Source: Atopobiaceae bacterium
Lineage (GTDB): Bacteria; Actinomycetota; Coriobacteriia; Coriobacteriales; Atopobiaceae
Direction of reading: 5' to 3'
DNA: 64,000 nt
NCBI GenBank assembly: GCA_022482785.1
Contig: JAKVON010000010.1
Span: 32,359-96,358 of the forward strand
Positions 1 through 8,419 of this stretch are shown here, in pieces. The notes beneath the pieces were generated by a model. It was not told the origin of the DNA. It worked only from the letters and a program-made list of their open reading frames with translations, and made no database searches. Position numbers and translations under genes: made by a program. Position 1 is the first letter of the stretch; each line of letters opens with the position of its first letter.

Positions 1-1167
1 GACGCTCGAGCGCTTCACGAAGTCGTAGACGCCGAGCGGGTTGGAGAAGGCGGCGGTGCCTCCCGTGGGGAGCGTGTGGTTGGGGCCGGCGACGTAGTCC
101 CCCAAGGGCTCGGAGCTCCACGGCCCCACGAAGATGGCGCCCGCGTTCTCGATCGAGCCGAGCAGCCCCATGGCGCCCTCGCAGTGGAGCTCGAGGTGCT
201 CGGGGGCGATGACGTTGACGGCGTCGACCGCCTGCGCGAGGTCGGACGCGACGACGCAGGTCCCGTTGTCCGCGAAGCTCGCCCGCGTTATCTCGGCGCG
301 CGGCGACTGGGCGACGAGGGCCTCAGTGGCGCGCGAGACCAGCCCGGGAAGGGCTGGGTCGCAGGTCACGAGGTAGCAGGCGGCCATGGGATCGTGCTCG
401 GCCTGCGCCATGAGGTCCGCGGCCACGACCACGGGGTCTGCCGTGGAGTCGGCCAGCACGCACACCTCGGAGGGGCCGGCCACCATGTCGATGCCCACGT
501 CGCCGGAGACGTGGCGCTTGGCGGCGGCCACGTAGGCGTTGCCCGGCCCCGTGATCTTGACCACGCGGGGGATCGTCTCGGTGCCGTAGGCCAGGGCGGC
601 GACGGCCTGCGCGCCGCCGACGGCATAGACCTCGTCGACGCCCGCGACGTCCGCGGCGGCGAGCGTGTAGGCGGAGAGCGAGCCGTCCCCCTGGGGCGGC
701 GTGACCATGACGATGCGGCGCACGCCCGCCACCTTGGCGGGAATCGCGTTCATGAGCACGGTGGAGGGATACTGCGCGCGACCCCCCGGCACGTAGATGC
801 CGCACGACGCCACGGGCGTCACCTTGACGCCGAGGATGGTGCCGTCCGGGCGCGACGTGAACCAGGACTGGGCCACCTCGCGCTCGTGGAACTCCCTGAT
901 CTGCGCGGCAGCCACCTCGAGGGCGGCCACGAACTCGGGGTCGACCAGGTCGCGCGCGCCGGCGACGACGTCGGCGGGGACGCGGAAGGCCTCGGGGCAG
1001 GCGCCGTCGAAGCGCTCGCAGTACTCGCGGACGGCCGCGTCGCCACGCTCGCGGACGTCGTCGACGATCCTCTCGGCGGCATCCATGACCTCGGCGGGAA
1101 GGGCTCCCTTGCGGGTGAGGTCGGCGGCGGAGAGCCCGCGGCCGGGCTCGAGGTCGATGGTCTTCAT
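1..1167 (-). CDS. hisD: Histidinol dehydrogenase, 3' end cut by the window edge
   Basis: Catalyses the last two steps of histidine synthesis: the NAD-dependent, zinc-dependent oxidation of L-histidinol to L-histidine in the cytoplasm. The ORF track misses it because it has no stop in the window; I read 389 codons starting MKTIDLEPGRG. Family motifs visible are GPGNAYVAAAKRHVSG, DMVAGPSEV, AEHDPMA, APEHLELH and GPNHTLPTGG near the catalytic/zinc region. The missing C-terminus should be short (family length is about 430 residues). The ATG overlaps the TGA of the upstream hisZG gene (ATGA), with GGAGG a few bases upstream, so the two are translationally coupled. Identification is very secure. 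Confidence 0.96.
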   Translation of the reverse strand, partial: MKTIDLEPGRGLSAADLTRKGALPAEVMDAAERIVDDVRERGDAAVREYCERFDGACPEAFRVPADVVAGARDLVDPEFVAALEVAAAQIREFHEREVAQSWFTSRPDGTILGVKVTPVASCGIYVPGGRAQYPSTVLMNAIPAKVAGVRRIVMVTPPQGDGSLSAYTLAAADVAGVDEVYAVGGAQAVAALAYGTETIPRVVKITGPGNAYVAAAKRHVSGDVGIDMVAGPSEVCVLADSTADPVVVAADLMAQAEHDPMAACYLVTCDPALPGLVSRATEALVAQSPRAEITRASFADNGTCVVASDLAQAVDAVNVIAPEHLELHCEGAMGLLGSIENAGAIFVGPWSSEPLGDYVAGPNHTLPTGGTAAFSNPLGVYDFVKRSSV

Positions 1168-2828
1168 GAGCGGTTACCTCCAACGTAGGCGGCGAGCTTG
1201 TCAGAGAGGTCGCGGATGCGCGAGTCGCAACGATAGGCGGCCGGCCCCGCGAAGAATCGGGCGGTGCATTCCATCACGTCGTCGACGACGACGAGGTCGT
1301 TCTCGGCAAGCGTGGTGCCGGTGGCCGTGATGTCGACGATGCGGTCGGCCATGCCCACGATCGGCCCGAGCTCGATGTTGCCGTGCAGGGCGAGGATGTC
1401 GACCTGCTGGCCTATGCGGTCGTAGTAGGCCTGCGTGATGCGCGGGTACTTCGTGGCCACGCGCATGGTCCCGCGCCACGCGTAGGCGGCGTCGGCCTCG
1501 CCCTCGGCGGAGGCAGGCTCGGCCACGATGAACCGGCACCCCCCGTAGCGGACGTCGACGAGCTGCAGCAGGTCGAGGCTGGCCTCGATGAGCGAGTCCG
1601 AGCCGCAGAAGCCGCAGTCCGCGCCGCCGTAGCCCACGAACGCGGGCGCGTCGGTGGCTCGGACGATGACGTACTCCACGTCGCCCGCGGCGATGATGAG
1701 CCGACGGCCCGGGCTCTCGAGCTCGTCGGTGGGAAGGCCCACGGCACGCAGCGTGGCGACGGTGTCCTTGAAGAGCGAGCCCTTGGGGATGGCGATGCGC
1801 AGCGGCCTGGAGCCCACCGCGAGGCCGGGCGTCGCGATGCCCGAGGCCCCCTGCTCGCCGAGGATCTCCTGGAGGCGCTCGAGCGAGAGGGCGAACCCGC
1901 AGGCAGAGGTCTCGCCGAGGCCAAGGTTGGCGAGAACCGCGTCATAGCGCCCGCCCGAGGCGAGGCTCGCGGCCATGCCCTCGGCGTAGCCCTTGAAGAC
2001 GATGCCCGTGTAGTAGTCGAAGGAGTTGATGATCGAGAAGTCGAACGAGAGGCGCGCGTCGACGCCGCGCGCCGCGAGGCTCTCCACCAGGCTCCTGAGC
2101 TCGCTCGTGCCCCTGTCGGCGACGGCGACGCCGGCCCCTGCGAGCAGGGCGTCGAGCTGGTCGATGACGTCCGTGCCGCCGTGGGCGCGCGGCAGCGCCT
2201 CGAGCGCGCGGGCGGCCGCCTCCGGAAGGCCGGCCGCCTCGACGAGCTCGTCCAGGGCCGGGAGGTCGGAGCGGTGTATCGCGCCGAGGGCGGCCTCGCG
2301 GAACCCCCGGTCGGGCGCGCAGGCGTCGAGGAGGCCCATGAGGGGGCGGACGCTCCCGCAGACGATGCGCCAGCCGCGCACCTCGAGCGACGAGAGCGCC
2401 TCGGCGAGCAGGGCCACGACCTCCGCCTCGGCCTCGATCCCGTCGCCGCCGAGCAGCTCGACGCCCATCTGGGTGAACTGGCGCGGCTGGCCCTTGAGCG
2501 AGGCCTGCTCCCGCACCACGGGGGCCACGTAGCGCAGGCGTGCGGGAAGGGCGGCGGGCCCGAGCCTGCCGGCCGCGAGGCGGGCGATGGGGAGGGTGAG
2601 GTCGGGCCTGAGCATGAGGAGGCGGTCGTCGGAGTCGAACAGCTGCAGCGGCGAGGCCTTGATCCTCCCCGCCTGCTCGAGCGTCGCGCGGTCCTCGAGG
2701 AGCGGCGTCTCGACCGGCTGGTAGCCATGGGCCGAGAAGACCCTGCGCGTCTCGTCGACGATGTGCTCGCGGGCGAGCGCCTCGGCGGGAAGGATGTCAC
2801 GAAAGCCTCTCGGCGTCCCGATGTTCAC
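1164..2828 (-). CDS. hisG: HisZ-HisG fusion: ATP phosphoribosyltransferase with fused regulatory subunit
   Basis: First step of histidine synthesis (ATP + PRPP). Residues 1 to about 325 are the class II histidyl-tRNA-synthetase-like regulatory subunit HisZ (RGFRDILPAEA, LRPDLTLPIAR, FSIINSFDYYTGIVFKGY). A linker of about 17 residues follows, and residues 343-554 are a complete short-form HisG (LRIAIPKGSLFKDTV, GYGGADCGFCGSD, the PRPP-site stretch VDITATGTTLAENDL). Short HisG normally needs a separate HisZ with which it forms a hetero-octamer; here both are one 554-residue chain with HisZ first. The two folds and the continuous frame are seen directly; retained feedback control by histidine is an inference. 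Its stop overlaps the hisD start. Confidence 0.93.
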   Translation of the reverse strand: MNIGTPRGFRDILPAEALAREHIVDETRRVFSAHGYQPVETPLLEDRATLEQAGRIKASPLQLFDSDDRLLMLRPDLTLPIARLAAGRLGPAALPARLRYVAPVVREQASLKGQPRQFTQMGVELLGGDGIEAEAEVVALLAEALSSLEVRGWRIVCGSVRPLMGLLDACAPDRGFREAALGAIHRSDLPALDELVEAAGLPEAAARALEALPRAHGGTDVIDQLDALLAGAGVAVADRGTSELRSLVESLAARGVDARLSFDFSIINSFDYYTGIVFKGYAEGMAASLASGGRYDAVLANLGLGETSACGFALSLERLQEILGEQGASGIATPGLAVGSRPLRIAIPKGSLFKDTVATLRAVGLPTDELESPGRRLIIAAGDVEYVIVRATDAPAFVGYGGADCGFCGSDSLIEASLDLLQLVDVRYGGCRFIVAEPASAEGEADAAYAWRGTMRVATKYPRITQAYYDRIGQQVDILALHGNIELGPIVGMADRIVDITATGTTLAENDLVVVDDVMECTARFFAGPAAYRCDSRIRDLSDKLAAYVGGNRS

Positions 2829-2862
2829 GGCGCGATCCTCTCTGATGGCCTTATAATTTGCC

Positions 2863-2896
2863 TGGATGGCACTTTAGCACACTAAAGTGCCATCCA
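2863..2896. promoter_or_regulatory. Perfect 15-bp inverted repeat at the his promoter (candidate operator)
   Basis: Arms TGGATGGCACTTTAG and CTAAAGTGCCATCCA are perfect reverse complements around a 4-base CACA loop. On the minus strand the repeat lies just upstream of AT-rich TTATAA (about 2851-2856), a plausible -10, and covers where the -35 would fall, 35 bases before the hisZG start. That position favours a repressor operator. A terminator for murJ (stop at 2941) is the alternative, but no T-run follows on the minus strand. Confidence 0.55.
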
Positions 2897-2940
2897 CAAA
2901 CCGCATCACGAGTATAGGCGCGGGACACGAGGTCCAGCCC

Positions 2941-4650
2941 TCACGAGCGTCCCGTGAGCTTGGCGACGACCGTCTGGATGAAGCTCGCCTCGGGGACGCG
3001 GAGCGCGAGCGCGAGGCCGAAGGTCACCGCCACGGCCGGGATCCCCCCGGCCAGCGCGTACAGCAGGGCGCGCAGGGCGGAGGAGCCGAGCGGGGCGAGG
3101 AAGGTCGAGAGCGCCCAGAGGACGGCCGCGCCCACCGCCGCGCCGACGGCCCCGAGCCCCAGCGAGCGCAGCGTGGCGACGGCCACCCCCCTCATCCCGA
3201 TGTGCCCGAGCTCGCGCCTGAGGCTCTCGAACGTGACCCAGTCGACGGCGACGAAGAACAGCAGGCTCGAGAGGGCGACCACGTTGAGGCCGAACAGGGG
3301 CGTGAAGACGAAGCAGAACGCCACCTGGACGATGCCCGCGACGACGCTGGCGATGGCGAAGAGCCGCATCTCCCTCAGGCTCGAGCAGACCTTCTGCAGG
3401 TAGGTGCAGATGCCGTACACGGGCAGGGAGAGCGAGAGCACCTGCAGGTAGAGCGTCGTCGTCGAGATGTCCTCCGCCGAGAACTTGCCCGCGGCGAGAA
3501 GCGTGATCAGGGCGGGCGCGAAGACGACGAGGAAGAGGGAGAACGGGACGAGGAAGAACATGATCCTGCTCGTGCCCGACGCGACCCCGCGCACGTAACC
3601 GGCCATGTCGCCCTTGCTCACCCTGTCGGAGAGCTCGGTGAACATGGCCGTGGTGATGGGGATGGCGAGGATGGCGTAGGGAAGCGTGTACCAGAGGCGG
3701 GAGTAGTAGGCGATCGACGCCCCCTGGGCGGTGACCGAGAGGGCGCAGCTCGTCTGGACCGAGACGGTCACGAAGGAGGCGAAGGTCACGACGAGCGAGG
3801 GAATCCCGATGGAGAGCGTCTCGCGGATGGCGGGGTCGTGCAGGTCGACGTGGGGCCGGAGCCGTATCCCGTGGCGCCTGAGGCTCGGGACCTGCATGAC
3901 GACCTGGATCGCGACGCCGAGCGGGTTGCCGACGGCGAGGCAGAGGATGGCGAGGGTGGGGTTCGAGGCCGCGAAGGCAACGTACAGGAAGAACGAGGCG
4001 GTGCACACGAAGTTGTTGAAGATGGGCGCCGCCGTGCTCCAGAAGTAGTCGCGCTCGGCGTTGAGGACGCCCGACAGGACGCTCGAGAGGGCGTAGAGAA
4101 CGACCTCGATGACGAAGAACCTGAAGAAGTACACGGCCAGGCCGCCGTCGAACTCGCTCGTCGCGGAGAACGACTGGGTCCAGACCACCTGCACCGCGAA
4201 GACGAGGCCCAGCGCGGCCACCGCGCCCATCACGAGGACCACGAGGGAGAGCAGGTTGGACGTGTACTCGTTGGCCCCCTTGCGGCCGCTCCTCTCCTTC
4301 ACCGAGAGGTACACGGGCAGGAAGGCCGTCACCAGCATCCCGCCCATGACCAGCTCGTAGAGCTGGTTGGGGAGGTTGTTGGCGACCGTGTAGCAGCTGG
4401 CGGTGACCGTCACGCCGAGGGCGTAGGCCTGTCCCCAGGTGCGGAAGAAGCCCGTGATGCGGCTCACGATGACGAGCACGCTCATGAGGGCGGCGCTCCT
4501 GCCCACCTGCGCCTCAGCGTCGCGCTCGAGGGAGTCGTGCGGGTCGACGTCCGGGGCCGGGACCTCGTTCGCCACGCGCTCCTCGGCACTGACCTCGAAG
4601 AACGGGTCACGCCTCTGGCGGCCGGCCTGCTTGAGCCTGTTGAAGTCCAT
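2941..4650 (-). CDS. murJ: MurJ-type lipid II flippase
   Basis: Polytopic membrane protein of the MVF/MOP superfamily that flips lipid-linked peptidoglycan precursor across the cytoplasmic membrane. The 569-residue product has a charged cytoplasmic N-terminal extension of about 50 residues (DPFFEVSAEERVANE), then a long run of hydrophobic helices beginning ALMSVLVIVSRITGFFRTW and containing the family-typical NNLPNQLYELVMGGML segment. It begins 4 bases after the ybaK stop and is the last gene of a probable uvrA-ybaK-murJ operon. Family assignment is firm; lipid II as substrate is from family knowledge. Confidence 0.9.
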   Translation of the reverse strand: MDFNRLKQAGRQRRDPFFEVSAEERVANEVPAPDVDPHDSLERDAEAQVGRSAALMSVLVIVSRITGFFRTWGQAYALGVTVTASCYTVANNLPNQLYELVMGGMLVTAFLPVYLSVKERSGRKGANEYTSNLLSLVVLVMGAVAALGLVFAVQVVWTQSFSATSEFDGGLAVYFFRFFVIEVVLYALSSVLSGVLNAERDYFWSTAAPIFNNFVCTASFFLYVAFAASNPTLAILCLAVGNPLGVAIQVVMQVPSLRRHGIRLRPHVDLHDPAIRETLSIGIPSLVVTFASFVTVSVQTSCALSVTAQGASIAYYSRLWYTLPYAILAIPITTAMFTELSDRVSKGDMAGYVRGVASGTSRIMFFLVPFSLFLVVFAPALITLLAAGKFSAEDISTTTLYLQVLSLSLPVYGICTYLQKVCSSLREMRLFAIASVVAGIVQVAFCFVFTPLFGLNVVALSSLLFFVAVDWVTFESLRRELGHIGMRGVAVATLRSLGLGAVGAAVGAAVLWALSTFLAPLGSSALRALLYALAGGIPAVAVTFGLALALRVPEASFIQTVVAKLTGRS

Positions 4651-4654
4651 GCGG

Positions 4655-5173
4655 CTACGCTCCCTGCTGCGCGGGATCGCGGATGACGTCGGCGAACGTT
4701 GCCCCGCAATGCCTGGCGAGTTCCTCTGGTGACAGTATGAGCTGCACGCCGCGCCGCCCGCCCGAGATTCCGATCCTCTCGAAGAGCTGCGCCGTCTCGT
4801 CGATGAGCGTGGGGAAGGCCTTGCGCATGCCCACGGGAGAGCAGGCGCCGCGCAGGTAGCCGGTCGTCGCCTCGAGGTCCCTGACGTGCATCATCGAGAG
4901 GCTCTTCTCCCCTGCCGCCGCCGCGGCGCGCTTGAGGTCGAGCTCGCTGCCGACCGGGATGCAGCAGACCACGTGAGCGCCCGCGGGAGAGACGCAGACG
5001 AGCGTCTTGAAGACGGAGTCGGGGTCCTCGCCGAGCGAGGCCGCGATCCTGACCCCGAGCTCGGGGCCCACCGCCGCGTCCTCGCCGTCGTAGGTCCTGA
5101 GCTCGTAGGCGATGCCGGCCCTCTCGAGCTCGCGCATGGCGTTGGTCTTCTGGTCGCGCTCCCTCTTGGACAT
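4655..5173 (-). CDS. ybaK: YbaK/EbsC-family Cys-tRNA(Pro) deacylase
   Basis: Predicted trans-editing factor that hydrolyses mischarged Cys-tRNA(Pro) or related species. The 172-residue protein starts MSKRERDQKTNAM and carries the YbaK fold signatures DPDSVFKTLV, the invariant-lysine region DLKRAAAAAGEKSLSM, and TGYLRGACSPVG. The ORF track only shows it as the tail of an 832-residue out-of-frame read-through; I set the start at the ATG 5 bases after the uvrA stop, which suits coupling in the same operon. Family confident; exact tRNA substrate inferred. Confidence 0.9.
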   Translation of the reverse strand: MSKRERDQKTNAMRELERAGIAYELRTYDGEDAAVGPELGVRIAASLGEDPDSVFKTLVCVSPAGAHVVCCIPVGSELDLKRAAAAAGEKSLSMMHVRDLEATTGYLRGACSPVGMRKAFPTLIDETAQLFERIGISGGRRGVQLILSPEELARHCGATFADVIRDPAQQGA

Positions 5174-5178
5174 CGGAC

Positions 5179-8148
5179 TCACCTGCCCTCGGCCACGCTG
5201 GTCACCCCGTCCGCGGCGCGGCGGGCTATGGCCTCGGCGGCCTCCGCCCCTCCGGCGGCCTCCGTGTCGCCCGCGGCCTCGAGCGCCGCCTGGCGCGCGC
5301 GGTCGCGCTCGAGCACAGGCGCGAGGAACCTGCCCGTGTAGCTCTCGGGACAGGCGCAGACGTCCTCGGGGGTCCCGTAGCAGACGACGGTGCCGCCCGC
5401 GTCTCCCCCCTCGGGGCCCATGTCGACGAGACGGTCGGCCACCTTGATGACGTCGAGGTTGTGCTCGATCACCAGGACCGTGTTGCCGGCCTCGACCAGC
5501 CGCTCGAGCACCCCCACGAGCTGGCGGACGTCCTCGAAGTGCAGGCCCGTCGTCGGCTCGTCGAGGATGTAGAAGGTCTTGCCCGTCTGCTGGCGGTGGA
5601 GCTCCTTGGCGAGCTTGACGCGCTGCGCCTCCCCTCCGGAGAGCGTGGTGGCGGGCTGTCCCAGCCGGATGTAGCCCAGGCCGACGTCGTAGAGGGTCTG
5701 GAGCTTGGCCTTGATACGCGGGATGTTCGCGAAGAAGGCGAGCGCCTCGGTGACGCTCATGTCGAGCACGTCTGAGATCGACTTGTCGTGGTAGGTGACC
5801 TGGAGCGTCTCGCGGTTGTAGCGCTTGCCGTGGCAGACCTCGCAGGGCACGTAGACGTCGGGCAGGAAGTTCATCTCGATCTTGATCTGGCCGTCGCCCT
5901 TGCACGCCTCGCAGCGCCCTCCCGAGACGTTGAACGAGAAGCGTCCCGGGGAGTAGCCGCGGGCCCTGCTCGTCGGCGTGGAGGCGAAGAGCTGGCGCAG
6001 GTCGTCCCAGAGGCCGATGTAGGTGGCGGGATTCGAGCGCGGCGTGCGCCCGATGGGAGACTGGTCGATGTCGATGACCTTGTCGATGCGCTCGATGCCG
6101 GTGAGCCTCCTGTAGGGCCCCACGACGCGCTTGGAGTGATGGACGGCATTGGTGAGCGCGGGGGCGAGGGTGTCGGTGACCAGCGAGGACTTGCCCGAGC
6201 CCGAGACCCCGGTCACGACGGTGAAGGTGCCGAGCTCGATGGTGACGTCGACGCCCTTGAGGTTGTTGCAGGTGGCTCCCGTGAGGACGATCCTGCCCTT
6301 GCGCGGGTTGCGGCGCCTGTCGGGCACGCGGACCATGCGGTTCCCCTTGAGGTAGGCGCCGGTGAGCGACTCGGGGCAGGCCATGACCTCGTCGGGGGTG
6401 CCCTCCGCCACGATGCGCCCGCCCATCTCGCCTGCCCCGGGCCCCATGTCGACCACCCAGTCGGCGCGACGGATCGTGTCCTCGTCGTGCTCGACCACGA
6501 TGACGGTGTTCCCCAGGTCGCGAAGGCGCTCGAGCGTGGCGATGAGCCGGTCGTTGTCGCGCTGGTGGAGGCCGATGGAGGGCTCGTCGAGGATGTAGAG
6601 CACCCCCATGAGGCCCGCCCCGATCTGGGTGGCGAGCCGGATGCGCTGGGCCTCGCCGCCGGAGAGCGTGGCCGAGGCGCGGGAGAGGGTGAGGTAGTCG
6701 AGGCCCACGTCGACCATGAAGCGCAGGCGCTCGCAGACCTCCTTCACGATGGGCCGGCCGATGACCGCCTGGCGATCGTCGAGCTCGAGGGCCTCGAAGA
6801 AGGCCAGGGAGTCGCGGCAGCTCATGCGGCACACCTCGTCGATGTTCCTCTCCCCCACGGTAACGGCGAGCATCTCGGGCTTCAGGCGCGCGCCGTGGCA
6901 GGTCGAGCAGGGCTCCTCGTGGATGTAGCGCTCGAGGCGGGCCTTGATGTTGTCGTTCGTGGTCTCGGAGTACTTCTCGAAGAGGATCGTGCGGAGTCCC
7001 GAGAAGGTGGTGAACCAGTGCGTGTCGCGGCCGTCGACCGTGACGTAGTCGACGCGGATCTTGGTGGGGCCGAGGCCGTCGAGGAAGGCGTCGCGGGCCT
7101 TCTGGGGCAGCTTCTTCCAGGGCTTGTGCTCGTCGACCTTGAGGTGGCGGCACACGGCCGAGAAGATCTGCGGGTAGTAGTTGGAGCGGTCGAAGAAGCT
7201 CCCGAACGCCCCGTCGGCGATGCCGGCGTCCGGGTTCTCGATGAGGGCCTCCGCGTCGACGACCTTCCTCACCCCGAGGCCGTCACAGTCGGGGCAGGCC
7301 CCGTAGGGAGCGTTGAAGGAGAAGTCGCGCGGCTGCAGGTCGTCGATGGAGTGGCCGTGGATGGGACAGGCGAGCGCGAGCGAGAACTGGAGCAGCTCGC
7401 CCGGCATCCCCTCGGGGTCGTCCGCGTCGGGCAGCAGCCAGACGCCGACCTTGCCCGAGGCGAGCTTAGTGGCCTGCTCGACCGCCTCGGCGATGCGGGT
7501 CGTGGATCTGTCGCGGATGACGATGCGGTCGACGACCACCTCGATGGTGTGCTTGAGCTTCTTGTCGAGGGCTATGTCGCCGTCGAGGTCGAGCACGTCG
7601 CCGTCGATGCGCACGCGAGAGAAGCCCTCGTGCCTGAGGTCCTCGAGGAGCTTCGCGTACTCGCCCTTGCGGCCGAGCACGACCGGCGCGAGCACGAAGG
7701 CCCGCCTCCCCTGCCCTGCGGCGAGGATCTTGTCGGCCACCTGGTCGGTGGTCTGACGCTCGATCACGCGGCCGCACTCCGGGCAGTGCGGCGTGCCGAT
7801 GCGCGCATAGAGGAGGCGGAGGTAGTCGTATATCTCGGTGACGGTGCCCACGGTTGAGCGGGGGTTTCTCGAGGTCGTCTTCTGGTCGATGGAGACGGCC
7901 GGCGAGAGGCCGTCGATGCTGTCGAGGTCGGGCTTGTCCATCTGCCCCAGGAACTGTCGGGCGTAGCTGGACAGCGACTCGACGTAGCGACGCTGTCCCT
8001 CGGCATAGATGGTGTCGAAGGCGAGGCTCGACTTGCCCGAGCCGGAGAGCCCCGTGATGACCACGAGGCGGTTCCTCGGGATGGTGACGTCGATGTCGGC
8101 GAGGTTGTGCTCGCGGGCCCCGCGGATGACGATGGATTCGGATGCCAT
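5179..8148 (-). CDS. uvrA: Excinuclease ABC subunit A
   Basis: Damage-recognition ATPase of nucleotide excision repair, working with UvrB and UvrC. The 989-residue protein has two ABC modules: Walker A GLSGSGKSSLAFD near the N-terminus and GVSGSGKSSL in the second half, each with an LSGGEAQR signature. Zinc-binding cysteines appear as CPECGRVIE, CPDCDGLG and CEACKGDGQ. The track start at 8376 is upstream of any sensible ribosome site; I use the ATG at 8148 (MASESIVIRGAREHN), preceded by AGAGGG at good spacing. uvrB lies about 7 kb away on the same strand. Confidence 0.97.
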   Translation of the reverse strand: MASESIVIRGAREHNLADIDVTIPRNRLVVITGLSGSGKSSLAFDTIYAEGQRRYVESLSSYARQFLGQMDKPDLDSIDGLSPAVSIDQKTTSRNPRSTVGTVTEIYDYLRLLYARIGTPHCPECGRVIERQTTDQVADKILAAGQGRRAFVLAPVVLGRKGEYAKLLEDLRHEGFSRVRIDGDVLDLDGDIALDKKLKHTIEVVVDRIVIRDRSTTRIAEAVEQATKLASGKVGVWLLPDADDPEGMPGELLQFSLALACPIHGHSIDDLQPRDFSFNAPYGACPDCDGLGVRKVVDAEALIENPDAGIADGAFGSFFDRSNYYPQIFSAVCRHLKVDEHKPWKKLPQKARDAFLDGLGPTKIRVDYVTVDGRDTHWFTTFSGLRTILFEKYSETTNDNIKARLERYIHEEPCSTCHGARLKPEMLAVTVGERNIDEVCRMSCRDSLAFFEALELDDRQAVIGRPIVKEVCERLRFMVDVGLDYLTLSRASATLSGGEAQRIRLATQIGAGLMGVLYILDEPSIGLHQRDNDRLIATLERLRDLGNTVIVVEHDEDTIRRADWVVDMGPGAGEMGGRIVAEGTPDEVMACPESLTGAYLKGNRMVRVPDRRRNPRKGRIVLTGATCNNLKGVDVTIELGTFTVVTGVSGSGKSSLVTDTLAPALTNAVHHSKRVVGPYRRLTGIERIDKVIDIDQSPIGRTPRSNPATYIGLWDDLRQLFASTPTSRARGYSPGRFSFNVSGGRCEACKGDGQIKIEMNFLPDVYVPCEVCHGKRYNRETLQVTYHDKSISDVLDMSVTEALAFFANIPRIKAKLQTLYDVGLGYIRLGQPATTLSGGEAQRVKLAKELHRQQTGKTFYILDEPTTGLHFEDVRQLVGVLERLVEAGNTVLVIEHNLDVIKVADRLVDMGPEGGDAGGTVVCYGTPEDVCACPESYTGRFLAPVLERDRARQAALEAAGDTEAAGGAEAAEAIARRAADGVTSVAEGR

Positions 8149-8207
8149 GTGTCCCTCTTGAAGCGACATGCGGCCCCCTGGGGGACCGCCGTTTTCCCTA
8201 GCCCTCA

Positions 8208-8227
8208 AGTGTAGCCAATGGTTGGCT
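8208..8227 (-). promoter_or_regulatory. Candidate uvrA promoter -10 with adjoining palindrome
   Basis: On the minus strand a TACACT hexamer (8208-8213) sits about 60 bases before the uvrA ATG. Directly next to it lies the imperfect-centre palindrome AGCCAATGGTTGGCT (8213-8227), in the -10/-35 spacer. No LexA-type box is recognisable here. The arrangement suggests a promoter with a possible operator, but the evidence is only positional. Confidence 0.3.
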
Positions 8228-8263
8228 CGGCCGGGCACGCGAAAGCATGGCCGGATCCGCGGC

Positions 8264-8330
8264 GGCCGCGCGCAGATTGCGGCTTCTCCCCCTCCGGGAG
8301 CCGACGGCCGCGCGAATCGCGACTTCTCCC
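8264..8330. repeat. Two tandem degenerate copies of a ~26-bp extragenic repeat
   Basis: GGCCGCGCGCAGATTGCGGC followed by TTCTCCC (8264-8290) recurs 42 bases later as GGCCGCGCGAATCGCGAC followed by TTCTCCC (8306-8330). It lies in the 271-bp gap between uvrA and the GGGtGRT gene, and no ORF is supported there. It may be a member of a dispersed intergenic repeat family. Confidence 0.4.
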
Positions 8331-8361
8331 GATCGCGCGGGACGCCAGCGCCGGGAAAGGC

Positions 8362-8395
8362 AAGGCCGCCACCCATACGAGCGGGTGGCGGCCTT
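8362..8395 (-). terminator. Hairpin terminator after the GGGtGRT gene
   Basis: A 13-bp perfect stem AAGGCCGCCACCC / GGGTGGCGGCCTT closes an 8-base loop 24 bases past the minus-strand stop at 8420. The T-run is weak on the minus strand (TT then TTT), stronger on the plus strand (TTTT). Confidence 0.65.
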
Positions 8396-8419
8396 TTGGA
8401 GAGGCTATGGGACGAGAGC

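Noticed and set aside
8149-8376. Upstream-extended uvrA start
   Set aside because: The extension has no family similarity and crosses the likely promoter.
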